The notes under the pieces were generated by a model. That model saw nothing but the letters and a program-made list of their open reading frames with translations. It was not told the origin of the DNA and made no database searches. A stretch of DNA of 64,000 nucleotides from Bacillus sp. V3B (GTDB taxonomy: Bacteria > Bacillota > Bacilli > Bacillales > Cytobacillaceae), in the NCBI RefSeq assembly GCF_024494465.1, contig NZ_JAETXM010000017.1, forward strand, positions 1 through 64,000. Reading direction: 5' to 3'. A program made the position numbers and the translations under genes. The number at the start of each line of letters is the position of its first letter. Position 1 is the first letter of the stretch. Shown piece by piece: positions 24,687 through 31,894 of the stretch.

Positions 24687-25883
24687 AGAGTTGAAGACTC
24701 TTTTTATTTTTTCTACTGCCCAATCGATCTGTTCTTTTGTAATAATAAGCGGGGGTGCAAAACGAATTACCTTGTCATGGGTTTCTTTGCATAATACCCC
24801 TTCTTCTTTTAATTCTTCACAATATGGACGAGCGGATTTTGTAAGCTCCATGCCAATAAATAGCCCTCGACCGCGAATTTCCTTTATTTTTGAATGGGTT
24901 ATCTTTTTCAACTCATTTAAAAAATAGTCACCGAGTTCATGTGAACGCTCCACGAGCTTTTCCTCTTGAATAACATGTAGTGCTGCTACCGAAACCGCAC
25001 ACGCGAGCGGATTTCCCCCAAAAGTAGAACCGTGTGAGCCTGGGTTAAATACACCTAAAATATCTTTATTTGCCGCCACACAGGAGATGGGAAATACACC
25101 ACCGCCTAGAGCTTTTCCTAATATATATACATCTGGTTCAATATCCTCCCACTCACAAGCAAACATTTTTCCTGTCCGACCTAAACCTACTTGAATCTCA
25201 TCTGCCATAAATAAAACTTGATGTTGCTTGCACCGTTCATACGCCTCTTTCAAAAAACCTGCTGGAGGAATGATGATTCCTGCTTCTCCTTGAATCGGTT
25301 CAAAGATGAAAGCTGCTGTATTTGGGGTTATTGCTTTTTCCAGAGCGTCTACATCTCCATAAGGAATAAGCTTGATGCCTGGTAGCAGGGGACCAAATCC
25401 CCGTTGATATTCTTCTTCGGATGATAGGGAAACAGCCGTCATGGTCCGACCATGAAAGTTTCCAGTACAAGCAATAATTTCAGCCTGGTTTTCTGACACT
25501 CCTTTTCGATCATACGCCCACCGCCTTGCTGCTTTAAAAGCAGTTTCAATCGCTTCAGCACCTGTATTCATCGGTAAAGACATTTCTTTATTTGTCAGTT
25601 GACTAATTTCTTGATACCACGGCCCAAGCTGATCATTTTGAAAAGCCCGCGAGGTTAAAGTAACTCGATCGGCTTGATCTTTTAGAGATTCAATAATTTT
25701 CGGATGACAATGTCCTTGATTGACAGCTGAATAAGCGCTTAGCATATCCATATATTGATTCCCTTCTAGATCTTCAACCCAGACTCCCTTTGCATTAGAA
25801 ATAACAACCGGCAATGGATGATAATTATTAGCTCCATATTTATTGGTTTGCTCAATGATCTTACTCGACTTTGTATTTTCCAT
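24669..25883 (-). CDS. rocD: Ornithine aminotransferase
   Basis: A 404-residue class III PLP aminotransferase converting ornithine and 2-oxoglutarate to glutamate semialdehyde and glutamate. The family start [59 protein letters not shown], the PLP lysine in [12 protein letters not shown] and [14 protein letters not shown] are intact. Its product is the substrate of rocA in this window, although rocD stands alone here, away from rocA. AATGGAGG precedes the ATG. No sigma-L type -24/-12 promoter was seen upstream. Confidence 0.95.
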   Translation of the reverse strand: MENTKSSKIIEQTNKYGANNYHPLPVVISNAKGVWVEDLEGNQYMDMLSAYSAVNQGHCHPKIIESLKDQADRVTLTSRAFQNDQLGPWYQEISQLTNKEMSLPMNTGAEAIETAFKAARRWAYDRKGVSENQAEIIACTGNFHGRTMTAVSLSSEEEYQRGFGPLLPGIKLIPYGDVDALEKAITPNTAAFIFEPIQGEAGIIIPPAGFLKEAYERCKQHQVLFMADEIQVGLGRTGKMFACEWEDIEPDVYILGKALGGGVFPISCVAANKDILGVFNPGSHGSTFGGNPLACAVSVAALHVIQEEKLVERSHELGDYFLNELKKITHSKIKEIRGRGLFIGMELTKSARPYCEELKEEGVLCKETHDKVIRFAPPLIITKEQIDWAVEKIKRVFNSRKGSA

Positions 25884-25938
25884 CAGTCAACCTCCATTTC
25901 CTTCTTTCCGTTCCGAAGGCAAGTTATACTTTTGAAAT

Positions 25939-25999
25939 AGGCTTTGTTAAACAATATTGTTGATGCTTTAAATGCCTTTGAGTAAGTAGACATTAATGC
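25939..25999. repeat. M-type MITE, half copy (M3)
   Basis: GGCTTTGTTAAACAATATTG then TTGATGC and AAATGCCTTTG match one arm of the M element. The second arm is absent. Confidence 0.65.
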
Positions 26000-26027
26000 A
26001 TGGGGAAGAAAAGGAAAAGAATCAAAA

Positions 26028-26072
26028 AAAGAAGCATAGACCATTATATGCATGGCCTATGCTTCTTAATAA
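26028..26072 (-). terminator. Terminator of yugI
   Basis: AAGAAGCATAGACC pairs with GGCCTATGCTTCTT, directly after the minus-strand stop codon of yugI. Confidence 0.8.
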
Positions 26073-26073
26073 A

Positions 26074-26487
26074 TTATTTTTTAATTAAATTGTCACGTTC
26101 TGCTGATTGATCAATCCACTCTTGAAGCTTATCTTTTAATGTATTGAAGCCTTGTTCTGATTCAGTGTGAACCGGAGCAGCAGCTTGACGCTTATTAGTA
26201 TTACGCGGTTTCTTTACCTTTGCATCTGCAACTTGAGCAGGCGCTTCTTCTGTTGCACGGATAGATAAACCAATTTTTCCAGCTTTTTCATCAATTGACA
26301 AAACTTTTACTTGTACTTCATCGCCAACCTTAAGATGTTCATTAATATCTTTCACAAATCCGTGTGTAATTTCAGAAATATGAACAAGACCTTGATGCTG
26401 TTCATCTAATGCAACAAATGCTCCGTATGCCTGAATTCCTGTAACTTTACCTGTTAATATACTTCCAACTTCCAACTTCTCTGCCAT
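26074..26487 (-). CDS. yugI: S1-domain RNA-binding general stress protein 13 (YugI)
   Basis: A 137-residue protein. Residues 1-78 form an S1 domain (VGSILTGKVTGIQAYGAFVA, QGLVHISEITHGFV, GDEVQVKVLSIDEKAGKIGLS). A linker rich in Ala, Lys and Pro and a short helical tail (FNTLKDKLQEWIDQSAER) follow. YugI/GSP13 binds ribosomes in B. subtilis. Monocistronic with its own terminator. The position upstream of alaT-alaR matches B. subtilis. Confidence 0.93.
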   Translation of the reverse strand: MAEKLEVGSILTGKVTGIQAYGAFVALDEQHQGLVHISEITHGFVKDINEHLKVGDEVQVKVLSIDEKAGKIGLSIRATEEAPAQVADAKVKKPRNTNKRQAAAPVHTESEQGFNTLKDKLQEWIDQSAERDNLIKK

Positions 26488-26705
26488 GGAAACACTCCTA
26501 ATTTATCTATATTTTTATCCTGATTATACGCAATTAAAAATTATACCATAGTAAGAGGTAAAAATCAAAAAAATTTTAAATAAGCATAGTACGGTTATTA
26601 CCTATTCTTTGTTAAAACTCAAAAATTTATGTGTGGAGAGGAATAAAATAAGGTGAAATTGGAAAGACTTACAATGTAAGACTAATATTCCCCCCTTTTG
26701 TTTTT

Positions 26706-26735
26706 AGACAGCCTTTCCGGCTGTCCTTTTTATTT
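26706..26735. terminator. Hairpin, possible alaT terminator
   Basis: GACAGCC pairs with GGCTGTC around TTTCC. On the plus strand it is followed by CTTTTTATTTT; on the minus strand it lies about 155 bases beyond alaT, past the M4 repeat. Confidence 0.5.
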
Positions 26736-26736
26736 T

Positions 26737-26857
26737 GGCTTTGTCAATGTTCTTATTGCCTTTGAAGTACACGTGCACTACGTTTTTCATTCGAATAAAA
26801 CACATATCCACATACTCCAAAGGCAATATGTCAACATGAATCATGAACAAAGCCTTT
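26737..26857. repeat. M-type MITE (M4)
   Basis: The ends GGCTTTGTCAATGTT and TCATGAACAAAGCC and the two CCTTTG arms pair over most of 120 bases. Matches the arms of the other M copies, with a short internal deletion. Confidence 0.75.
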
Positions 26858-26890
26858 ACTTTAAAACTTTTCTTAAAAGATCAACCTCAA

Positions 26891-28072
26891 TTAATTATTT
26901 TTCCGTAAATTCTCTATAAATCTTTTTATCCTTTTCATTGCCTCTTGAAGTTGTTCTAAAGAAGTCGCGTAAGAACAGCGTATATGCCCTTCTCCACTCT
27001 CTCCGAATACATCTCCTGGCACAACAGCAACACCTTCTTGTACTAGTAACTGTTCAGCAAATTGCTGTGAACTTAGTCCTGTTGATTCAATAGAAGGGAA
27101 AGCATAAAACGCTCCACCCGGTATATGGCACGTTAGGCCCATTTCGTTTAAAGACTGTACAATATAATTTCGACGACGGCGATAACTCTTAACCATTTCC
27201 TCGACATCTGAACGCCCATTTCTAAGAGCCTCTACTGCCGCATATTGAGCCGTTGTTGGTGCACACATCATTGCATATTGATGAATCTTTAACATCGCGT
27301 TAGAGATCACTGAAGGTGCACAGACGAAACCAAGACGCCACCCCGTCATCGCAAATCCTTTTGAAAAGCCTGAAATTAAGATGGTTCTTTCTTTCATATC
27401 TGAAATAGCTGCCAGACTTGTATACTCTTCATCATAAACAAGCTCACCATAAATCTCATCAGTGATCACAAGCAAATCATATTTCTTGGCTATAGTAGCT
27501 AGTTCTTCCAATTCCTTTTTGTTCAACATAGAACCGGTCGGATTATTTGGAGAGCATAACATAAGTACTTTTGTCTTTTCTGTAATCACTTCTTCTATCT
27601 GACTAGGTAGAATTTTGAAATCATTTTCCTTTAGCGTTTGAACTTGGACTGCAACACCACCAGCTAAATTTACCATTGGCGTATAAGAAACAAAGCATGG
27701 TTCAATAACAATGACTTCATCACCTGGATCTACAATCGCCCTCATTGCAATATCAATTGCCTGGCTCGCACCAACTGTTACAATAATTTCTTCTTCCGGA
27801 GAATACTCAGCCTTAAATTGTCTGCTCATATAAGACGATATTTCTTCCCGCAATTCCAGTAAACCAGCATTGGCCGTGTAAGATGTATAGCCTTGTTCAA
27901 GCGAGTTGATCGCTGCTTCTCTTACCCCCCATGATGTGACAAAGTCAGGTTCGCCCACACCTAGAGATATGACCCCCTCCATTCCAGCGGCAAGATCAAA
28001 GAAGCGGCGAATCCCTGATGGTTTTAACTCCTCAACGGTCTTTGATAAGTAAGATTTCTTTGTTCCTCGCAT
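26891..28072 (-). CDS. alaT: PLP-dependent aminotransferase AlaT (YugH)
   Basis: A 393-residue class I aminotransferase. ITVxGASQAIDIAMRAI region, SPNNPTGSMLNKKEL, ITDEIYGELVYDEEY, the PLP lysine in ISGFSKGFAMTGWRLGF and C-terminal GHIRCSYAT are present. B. subtilis YugH was identified as the alanine transaminase AlaT acting on pyruvate and glutamate; by sequence alone it could also be an aromatic or aspartate transaminase. It overlaps the Lrp-type regulator by one base (ATAATG), so the two are translationally coupled. Confidence 0.9.
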   Translation of the reverse strand: MRGTKKSYLSKTVEELKPSGIRRFFDLAAGMEGVISLGVGEPDFVTSWGVREAAINSLEQGYTSYTANAGLLELREEISSYMSRQFKAEYSPEEEIIVTVGASQAIDIAMRAIVDPGDEVIVIEPCFVSYTPMVNLAGGVAVQVQTLKENDFKILPSQIEEVITEKTKVLMLCSPNNPTGSMLNKKELEELATIAKKYDLLVITDEIYGELVYDEEYTSLAAISDMKERTILISGFSKGFAMTGWRLGFVCAPSVISNAMLKIHQYAMMCAPTTAQYAAVEALRNGRSDVEEMVKSYRRRRNYIVQSLNEMGLTCHIPGGAFYAFPSIESTGLSSQQFAEQLLVQEGVAVVPGDVFGESGEGHIRCSYATSLEQLQEAMKRIKRFIENLRKNN

Positions 28073-28572
28073 TATGGTGACACCACAATTCGTTTATCTT
28101 TATTTTCTGGTTCAAAGACAATTCCATCATGCTTATATTTATTTAAGATAAAATGGGTTGTTGTCGATATAACAGAATCAAGTGTTGAAAGCTTTTGTGA
28201 TACAAAGCGTGCCACATCATTCATCGATTCTCCTTCAATAATCACCGATAAATCATATGCACCTGACATTAAATAAACAGAATTAACCTCTTTAAAACGA
28301 TAGATCCGTTCTGCAACCTCTTCGAAACCGACGCCTCTTTTCGGCGTAACTTTTACATCAATCATGGCTCTAACGCCTGAATACCCATCTATCTTCGTCC
28401 AATCAATGATTGAAATATACCTTACAATAATTTTATTATCCTCAAGCTTTTTGATCATTTCTCCTGTTTCGTCAACGTTTAAGCTAATCATTTTAGCAAC
28501 ATCTTCAACAGATAAGCGTGCATCTTTTTCCAGAATTTCTACAATTTCCATTTCCTTTTCCGTTAATTTCAT
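28072..28572 (-). CDS. alaR: Lrp/AsnC-family regulator AlaR (YugG)
   Basis: A 166-residue regulator with an N-terminal helix-turn-helix (EIVEILEKDARLSVEDVAKM) and a C-terminal RAM ligand-binding domain (VRAMIDVKVTPKRG, VYLMSGAYDLSVIIEG). Upstream of and overlapping alaT, as in B. subtilis, where AlaR activates alaT for alanine metabolism. Length and order match the family. Start has a GGGGG-type ribosome site. It probably binds its own promoter just upstream; no operator was assigned. Confidence 0.92.
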   Translation of the reverse strand: MKLTEKEMEIVEILEKDARLSVEDVAKMISLNVDETGEMIKKLEDNKIIVRYISIIDWTKIDGYSGVRAMIDVKVTPKRGVGFEEVAERIYRFKEVNSVYLMSGAYDLSVIIEGESMNDVARFVSQKLSTLDSVISTTTHFILNKYKHDGIVFEPENKDKRIVVSP

Positions 28573-28766
28573 GGAAAAACCCCCAAATGTTTTAAAATAG
28601 TTCTATTATAGCAAAATTCCGAAGAATATTTCTGTTATTTTCTTATTTTCTTCTTAAACTACACAAAAAATTAAATTAATATCATTCTAATTTTTTTATC
28701 TCCTTTTATTTTAGCAAAGGGAGCAAATTTGAATCTTAAGATAAAAAGCTTTATTCATTTTTATTA

Positions 28767-28804
28767 AAAAAGGAAGCAGTTTTGCAACTGCTTCCTTTTT
28801 TAAT
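28767..28804 (-). terminator. Terminator of the sodC-like gene
   Basis: AAAAAGGAAGCAGTT pairs with AACTGCTTCCTTTTTT around a 4-base loop. Located just past the minus-strand stop. Confidence 0.85.
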
Positions 28805-28810
28805 AATTGT

Positions 28811-29323
28811 TTATTTTTCCTTGATTTCACCACAAGCAATTCGATCCCCTGCATCTCCCGCCGGTTGGGACATTCCGTCGTCTTTTCCATCGTGGATCAC
28901 GATCGAAGTCCCCTCCTTAGGTAATAATGATGCCTTCCCTTCTTTTAACGTCACTTGTGCTGCCATTAATTCCGCCGTTGCTTTTCCATCATCCTCGACA
29001 ATTAAATTCGGCAGGTCACCGGCATGTGGTCCTTCTGGATGAAGCAGTCCATGCTCTTTGTCATCTGGGTTTAAATGATCCCCAGCTGATTTGAAGTCAG
29101 GTGCTTTGCAAGATGCTTTATCATGAATATGGATCGCATGCTCCCCTGCAGGCAACCCACTTAAATTAACATCCGCTTTTACACCACTTGCTTGTTCTGT
29201 TAACGTGATGTTTCCAAGAGAATCCCCGGAAGCATTAAACATTTCTACATCTAATTTCGTTACTTCCTGTTCCGCGCAACCAGCCAGAAAGAAAAACGAA
29301 ATCAAAAAGCCTATTTTTTTCAT
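28811..29323 (-). CDS. sodC: Cu-Zn superoxide dismutase-like lipoprotein
   Basis: A 170-residue protein with a signal peptide ending in lipobox FLAGC, so exported and lipid-anchored. The SodC fold is clear: Cu ligands in HAIHIHD, the bridging His in DHLNP, Zn ligands in KEHG, PHAGD (His and Asp), and the last Cu ligand in VIHDGKDD, plus the two cysteines for the disulfide (KASC and IACGE). All ligands appear intact, whereas B. subtilis YojM is reported to lack one Cu ligand. Expected role is removal of extracellular superoxide. Start preceded by GGAGGG. Monocistronic. Confidence 0.9.
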   Translation of the reverse strand: MKKIGFLISFFFLAGCAEQEVTKLDVEMFNASGDSLGNITLTEQASGVKADVNLSGLPAGEHAIHIHDKASCKAPDFKSAGDHLNPDDKEHGLLHPEGPHAGDLPNLIVEDDGKATAELMAAQVTLKEGKASLLPKEGTSIVIHDGKDDGMSQPAGDAGDRIACGEIKEK

Positions 29324-29416
29324 TTATATACCCTCCGTAAGACAATTTGTATTTAGTCTTAACGAACTGCTATGAATTTAAACGATTTATGAGACTTTTT
29401 GGATAAAAATCCATAT

Positions 29417-29453
29417 AAAAAAGAACAGATTTACAGTTAACTGTTCTTTTCCT
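29417..29453 (-). terminator. Terminator of the small membrane gene
   Basis: AAAAGAACAG pairs with CTGTTCTTTT around a 12-base loop, overlapping the minus-strand stop region. Confidence 0.7.
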
Positions 29454-29643
29454 GAGTCTTTACCTTTAATTGTTCTTCTAATTCCTTTGCCTTCTTTTCT
29501 TCTCGTTTCGAAATTCTCATGAAAAACCTCATAGCAAGATAAGCCAAAACAGAAAATATGACAAGGTTAATGACAGCTGGAATATACTCCGATTTATCTT
29601 CTGGAAAATACATAAAAGAGAACAGAACATACGAAAAAAACAT
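29437..29643 (-). CDS. Small membrane protein with charged C-terminal tail, unknown
   Basis: A 68-residue protein with two hydrophobic stretches (FFSYVLFSFMYF and AVINLVIFSVLAYLAMRFFM) and a Lys/Glu-rich helical tail of about 25 residues (ISKREEKKAKELEEQLKVK) likely to form a short coiled coil in the cytosol. AAAGGGTAG stands six bases before the ATG and a terminator follows, so it looks like a genuine gene. No family recognised. Divergent from kapB. Confidence 0.65.
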   Translation of the reverse strand: MFFSYVLFSFMYFPEDKSEYIPAVINLVIFSVLAYLAMRFFMRISKREEKKAKELEEQLKVKTQEKNS

Positions 29644-29871
29644 GTGCTTCTACCCTTTCTCATATGAAGTTTTTTATAAGATTAAGAAAAATAGAATTTT
29701 CTTTATTATATCAGTTTTTTTTGTATGATCCTAATTTTCTGATTTATTTTTGTGCAATACGATTCCTTCATTTATTTATTTCAACCATTTCTCTATTTGC
29801 TTTTTATTTTGTTTTTCCTCTTTTGTGAGTCATAATAAACTTACAATACAAACAATAGGAGGATGAACGAT

Positions 29872-30255
29872 TTGGATTCATTGCAAGTAGGCGATACAGT
29901 AACCGCTATCTATAAAACAGGTAAATATATCGGTGAAATTACCGATATTCGTCCTGAACATTTTTTAGTCAGAGTACTTGCGGTCATGAAACACCCGATG
30001 CAAGGTGATTTGCATCATCCTAAGGATGTAGACGTACCCTTTTTCCATGAACGAAAAGCTCTTTCATACCGAGAACAAGCAAATATCCCCAAAAAGATGG
30101 TCAAACCTTTTGATGAAACCTTACCTGATTATGAATCATCATTAAAAATTGCCATTCAAATATTGAAGGAAGAACTAACGCTGGATTCCTCTTTATGGGC
30201 TGCACGAAGCCTTAAAAATATTGAAACGTTAGAAGTTGAGTATTTTAAAAAATAG
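29872..30255 (+). CDS. kapB: Kinase-associated lipoprotein B homologue KapB
   Basis: About 127 residues. The family pattern VGDTVTAIYKTGKYIGEITD, then FLVRVLAVMKHPMQGDLHHP and FFHERKALSYREQAN is clear. In B. subtilis KapB helps the sporulation kinase KinB, and kapB follows kinB in an operon. Here no kinB precedes it. TAGGAGG directly abuts ATG 29863, so TTG 29872, nine bases downstream, is the likely start. Convergent with kapD, sharing a bidirectional terminator. Confidence 0.9.
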   Translation: MDSLQVGDTVTAIYKTGKYIGEITDIRPEHFLVRVLAVMKHPMQGDLHHPKDVDVPFFHERKALSYREQANIPKKMVKPFDETLPDYESSLKIAIQILKEELTLDSSLWAARSLKNIETLEVEYFKK

Positions 30256-30269
30256 GTACCTGAAAACAA

Positions 30270-30306
30270 ACAAAAAGCCAAATCAACGTATATGATTTGG
30301 CTTTTT
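30270..30306. terminator. Bidirectional terminator kapB/kapD
   Basis: AAAAAGCCAAATCA pairs perfectly with TGATTTGGCTTTTT around a 7-base loop. Confidence 0.9.
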
Positions 30307-30925
30307 AGGCAAACTTATTAAATAGTTGTGACAGATCAACTCGGTCACCAATGGTTGTTTGTTCTGGATTATGCAAATATCGCTTATCCTTTTCTACTAG
30401 TTTAAAAATATGATAGGTAGTGAGCGCGTCATCTAGCGCACGATGATGCTTTCCAACTCCAACTCTACCGTACTCCTGCACAGCTTTCCATAACCCTGTT
30501 TGATTTTGATCCCCGAAAAACCGCTTGTATTCCATCGACAAATCTAATTCCTTTGCCCGAAATGGTAGTGCTACAGCAGCCTGTTCACAATTATGGCGCA
30601 ACACTTTCATATCCATATTTCCCCAAGTCACCACAGTATTTTTAAAACCTTTTGTTAGGATGGAAAATTTATTGATTAACTCATAAAAACTTATACCTTG
30701 TTCGATCTGTTCCTGACGAATATGTAGGAACGACTTGCAACGATTTGATAAGACTGGAAATCTTAAAGGCATTACAAAGGAGGAGTACTTCTCATAAATC
30801 TGGTTATTGATAACAGAGACAATTCCCGCTTCAATAATTTCCGGATAAAATCCTTTTGTCCTTCTCCCTCTTTCCGGCATAGTAAATTCAAAATCAATAA
30901 ACAAATATTGCTGATCGTCTGCCAA
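30305..30925 (-). CDS. kapD: 3'-5' exonuclease-fold sporulation inhibitor KapD
   Basis: A 206-residue DEDDh exonuclease-family protein. Exo I DFEFTMPE, Exo II VVTWGNMDMKVL, Exo III HHRALDDALTTYHIF with the His and Asp are all visible, so the nuclease site looks complete. In B. subtilis KapD is an inhibitor of the KinA pathway to sporulation and lies beside kapB. TTG start; AAGGTGG lies seven bases upstream. Convergent with kapB. Confidence 0.92.
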   Translation of the reverse strand: MADDQQYLFIDFEFTMPERGRRTKGFYPEIIEAGIVSVINNQIYEKYSSFVMPLRFPVLSNRCKSFLHIRQEQIEQGISFYELINKFSILTKGFKNTVVTWGNMDMKVLRHNCEQAAVALPFRAKELDLSMEYKRFFGDQNQTGLWKAVQEYGRVGVGKHHRALDDALTTYHIFKLVEKDKRYLHNPEQTTIGDRVDLSQLFNKFA

Positions 30926-31078
30926 CCCTCCACCACCTTCTTTTTACTTCATTTCAAAGTTAAAAAAAATGCAAATTTCTTCCTTAATTATACCATAAAT
31001 CAAATTATTTTTTTATTTTTCTGTATTCTCATTCTTCTAAAATTAAGTGAAATAGAAATTACTAGACCTTTTATCAAA

Positions 31079-31214
31079 AGGCTATGTGAAGCAATCGTGT
31101 TGATATTCTAATGGCCTTTTCGTGTACGCATCCATTAAGTGATTCATACCGAATCAAACACATGGTCACATACACCAAAGATCATTTTATCAACAGTCAC
31201 CATTAATATAGCCT
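31079..31214. repeat. M-type MITE (M5), full length
   Basis: A 136-base copy with both arms: AGGCTATGTGAAGCAATCGT at the left and CACCATTAATATAGCCT at the right, and the diagnostic CATTAAGTGATTCATACCGA in the centre. Confidence 0.85.
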
Positions 31215-31217
31215 ATT

Positions 31218-31274
31218 AAAAAAGGGGATTGTCCCATAAGATGTCAGACATCTTATGGGACAATCCCCTTTTTT
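31218..31274. terminator. H-type perfect hairpin downstream of the small secreted-protein gene
   Basis: AAAAGGGGATTGTCCCATAA pairs with TTATGGGACAATCCCCTTTT with GATGTC/GACATC closing the stem. On the minus strand it directly follows the stop codon at 31277 and ends in a T-run, so it can work as terminator. Confidence 0.85.
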
Positions 31275-31276
31275 GG

Positions 31277-31507
31277 TTATCTTTGTTCAATACGAATATA
31301 TTCACGTGGTTGAAACTTCACAAACGGCTCTCTATTCATGCGTTCTATTTGAGAATCATTTGTAACATTCATAAGCCCTGGCGTATTTTCTACATTCACT
31401 ATATTTTCTGTGGAACCTAATGGCGTTTCTTCTGTTTGATCTAGCATCCAAGCTCCTGAAAATAACAAGAGAAAAATCCCAATAGTCGTTCCTATTTTTT
31501 TCTTCAA
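31277..31507 (-). CDS. Small secreted or membrane-anchored protein, unknown
   Basis: A 76-residue protein: short basic start, one hydrophobic segment (IGTTIGIFLLLFSGAWML), then about 55 polar residues without cysteines, outside the membrane (NREPFVKFQPREYIRIEQR at the end). TTG start with GGTGG nine bases upstream and an H-type hairpin terminator behind it. No homologue recognised. The 390 bases upstream, toward mrpA, hold no other frame. Confidence 0.6.
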   Translation of the reverse strand: MKKKIGTTIGIFLLLFSGAWMLDQTEETPLGSTENIVNVENTPGLMNVTNDSQIERMNREPFVKFQPREYIRIEQR

Positions 31508-31894
31508 TTTTCATCACCACCATTATTAGGATGATGAAAAAAACGAAAAAATATACTACAAAATATTTTTGATATAACAATTAAGTGAAGAGTAATCAAT
31601 GAATCTAGCGGTTTTCCTAAAAGTAAATACAACTAACATAAATACTACAAGAAATGGAATAATAAGACTGCTAATAATGAATTTTTTTGTTCATAAAAAA
31701 AAATTTTTTATGAACATTATTCATATTTCTACCTATTTATAAAAAAAGTAATATTACTCTTTTCAAACGATTAGGTCACATGCAAATGGACTTATTTTAG
31801 GTTATAATCTTTTCTAAAGTGCCCTTAAATATTATTCCATACCTTTTTGGGTCGCTATTTCAAGAAAAATGATTAAATATAAGGAGGTTTTGTT
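31508..31894. other. Intergenic region between the small secreted gene and mrpA
   Basis: Very AT-rich. It must contain the mrp promoter, but none stands out clearly. No repeat or frame is recognised. Confidence 0.4.

Noticed and set aside
25884-25940. Sigma-L (-24/-12) promoter before rocD
   Set aside because: No GG...GC pair with the proper 10-base spacing was found.
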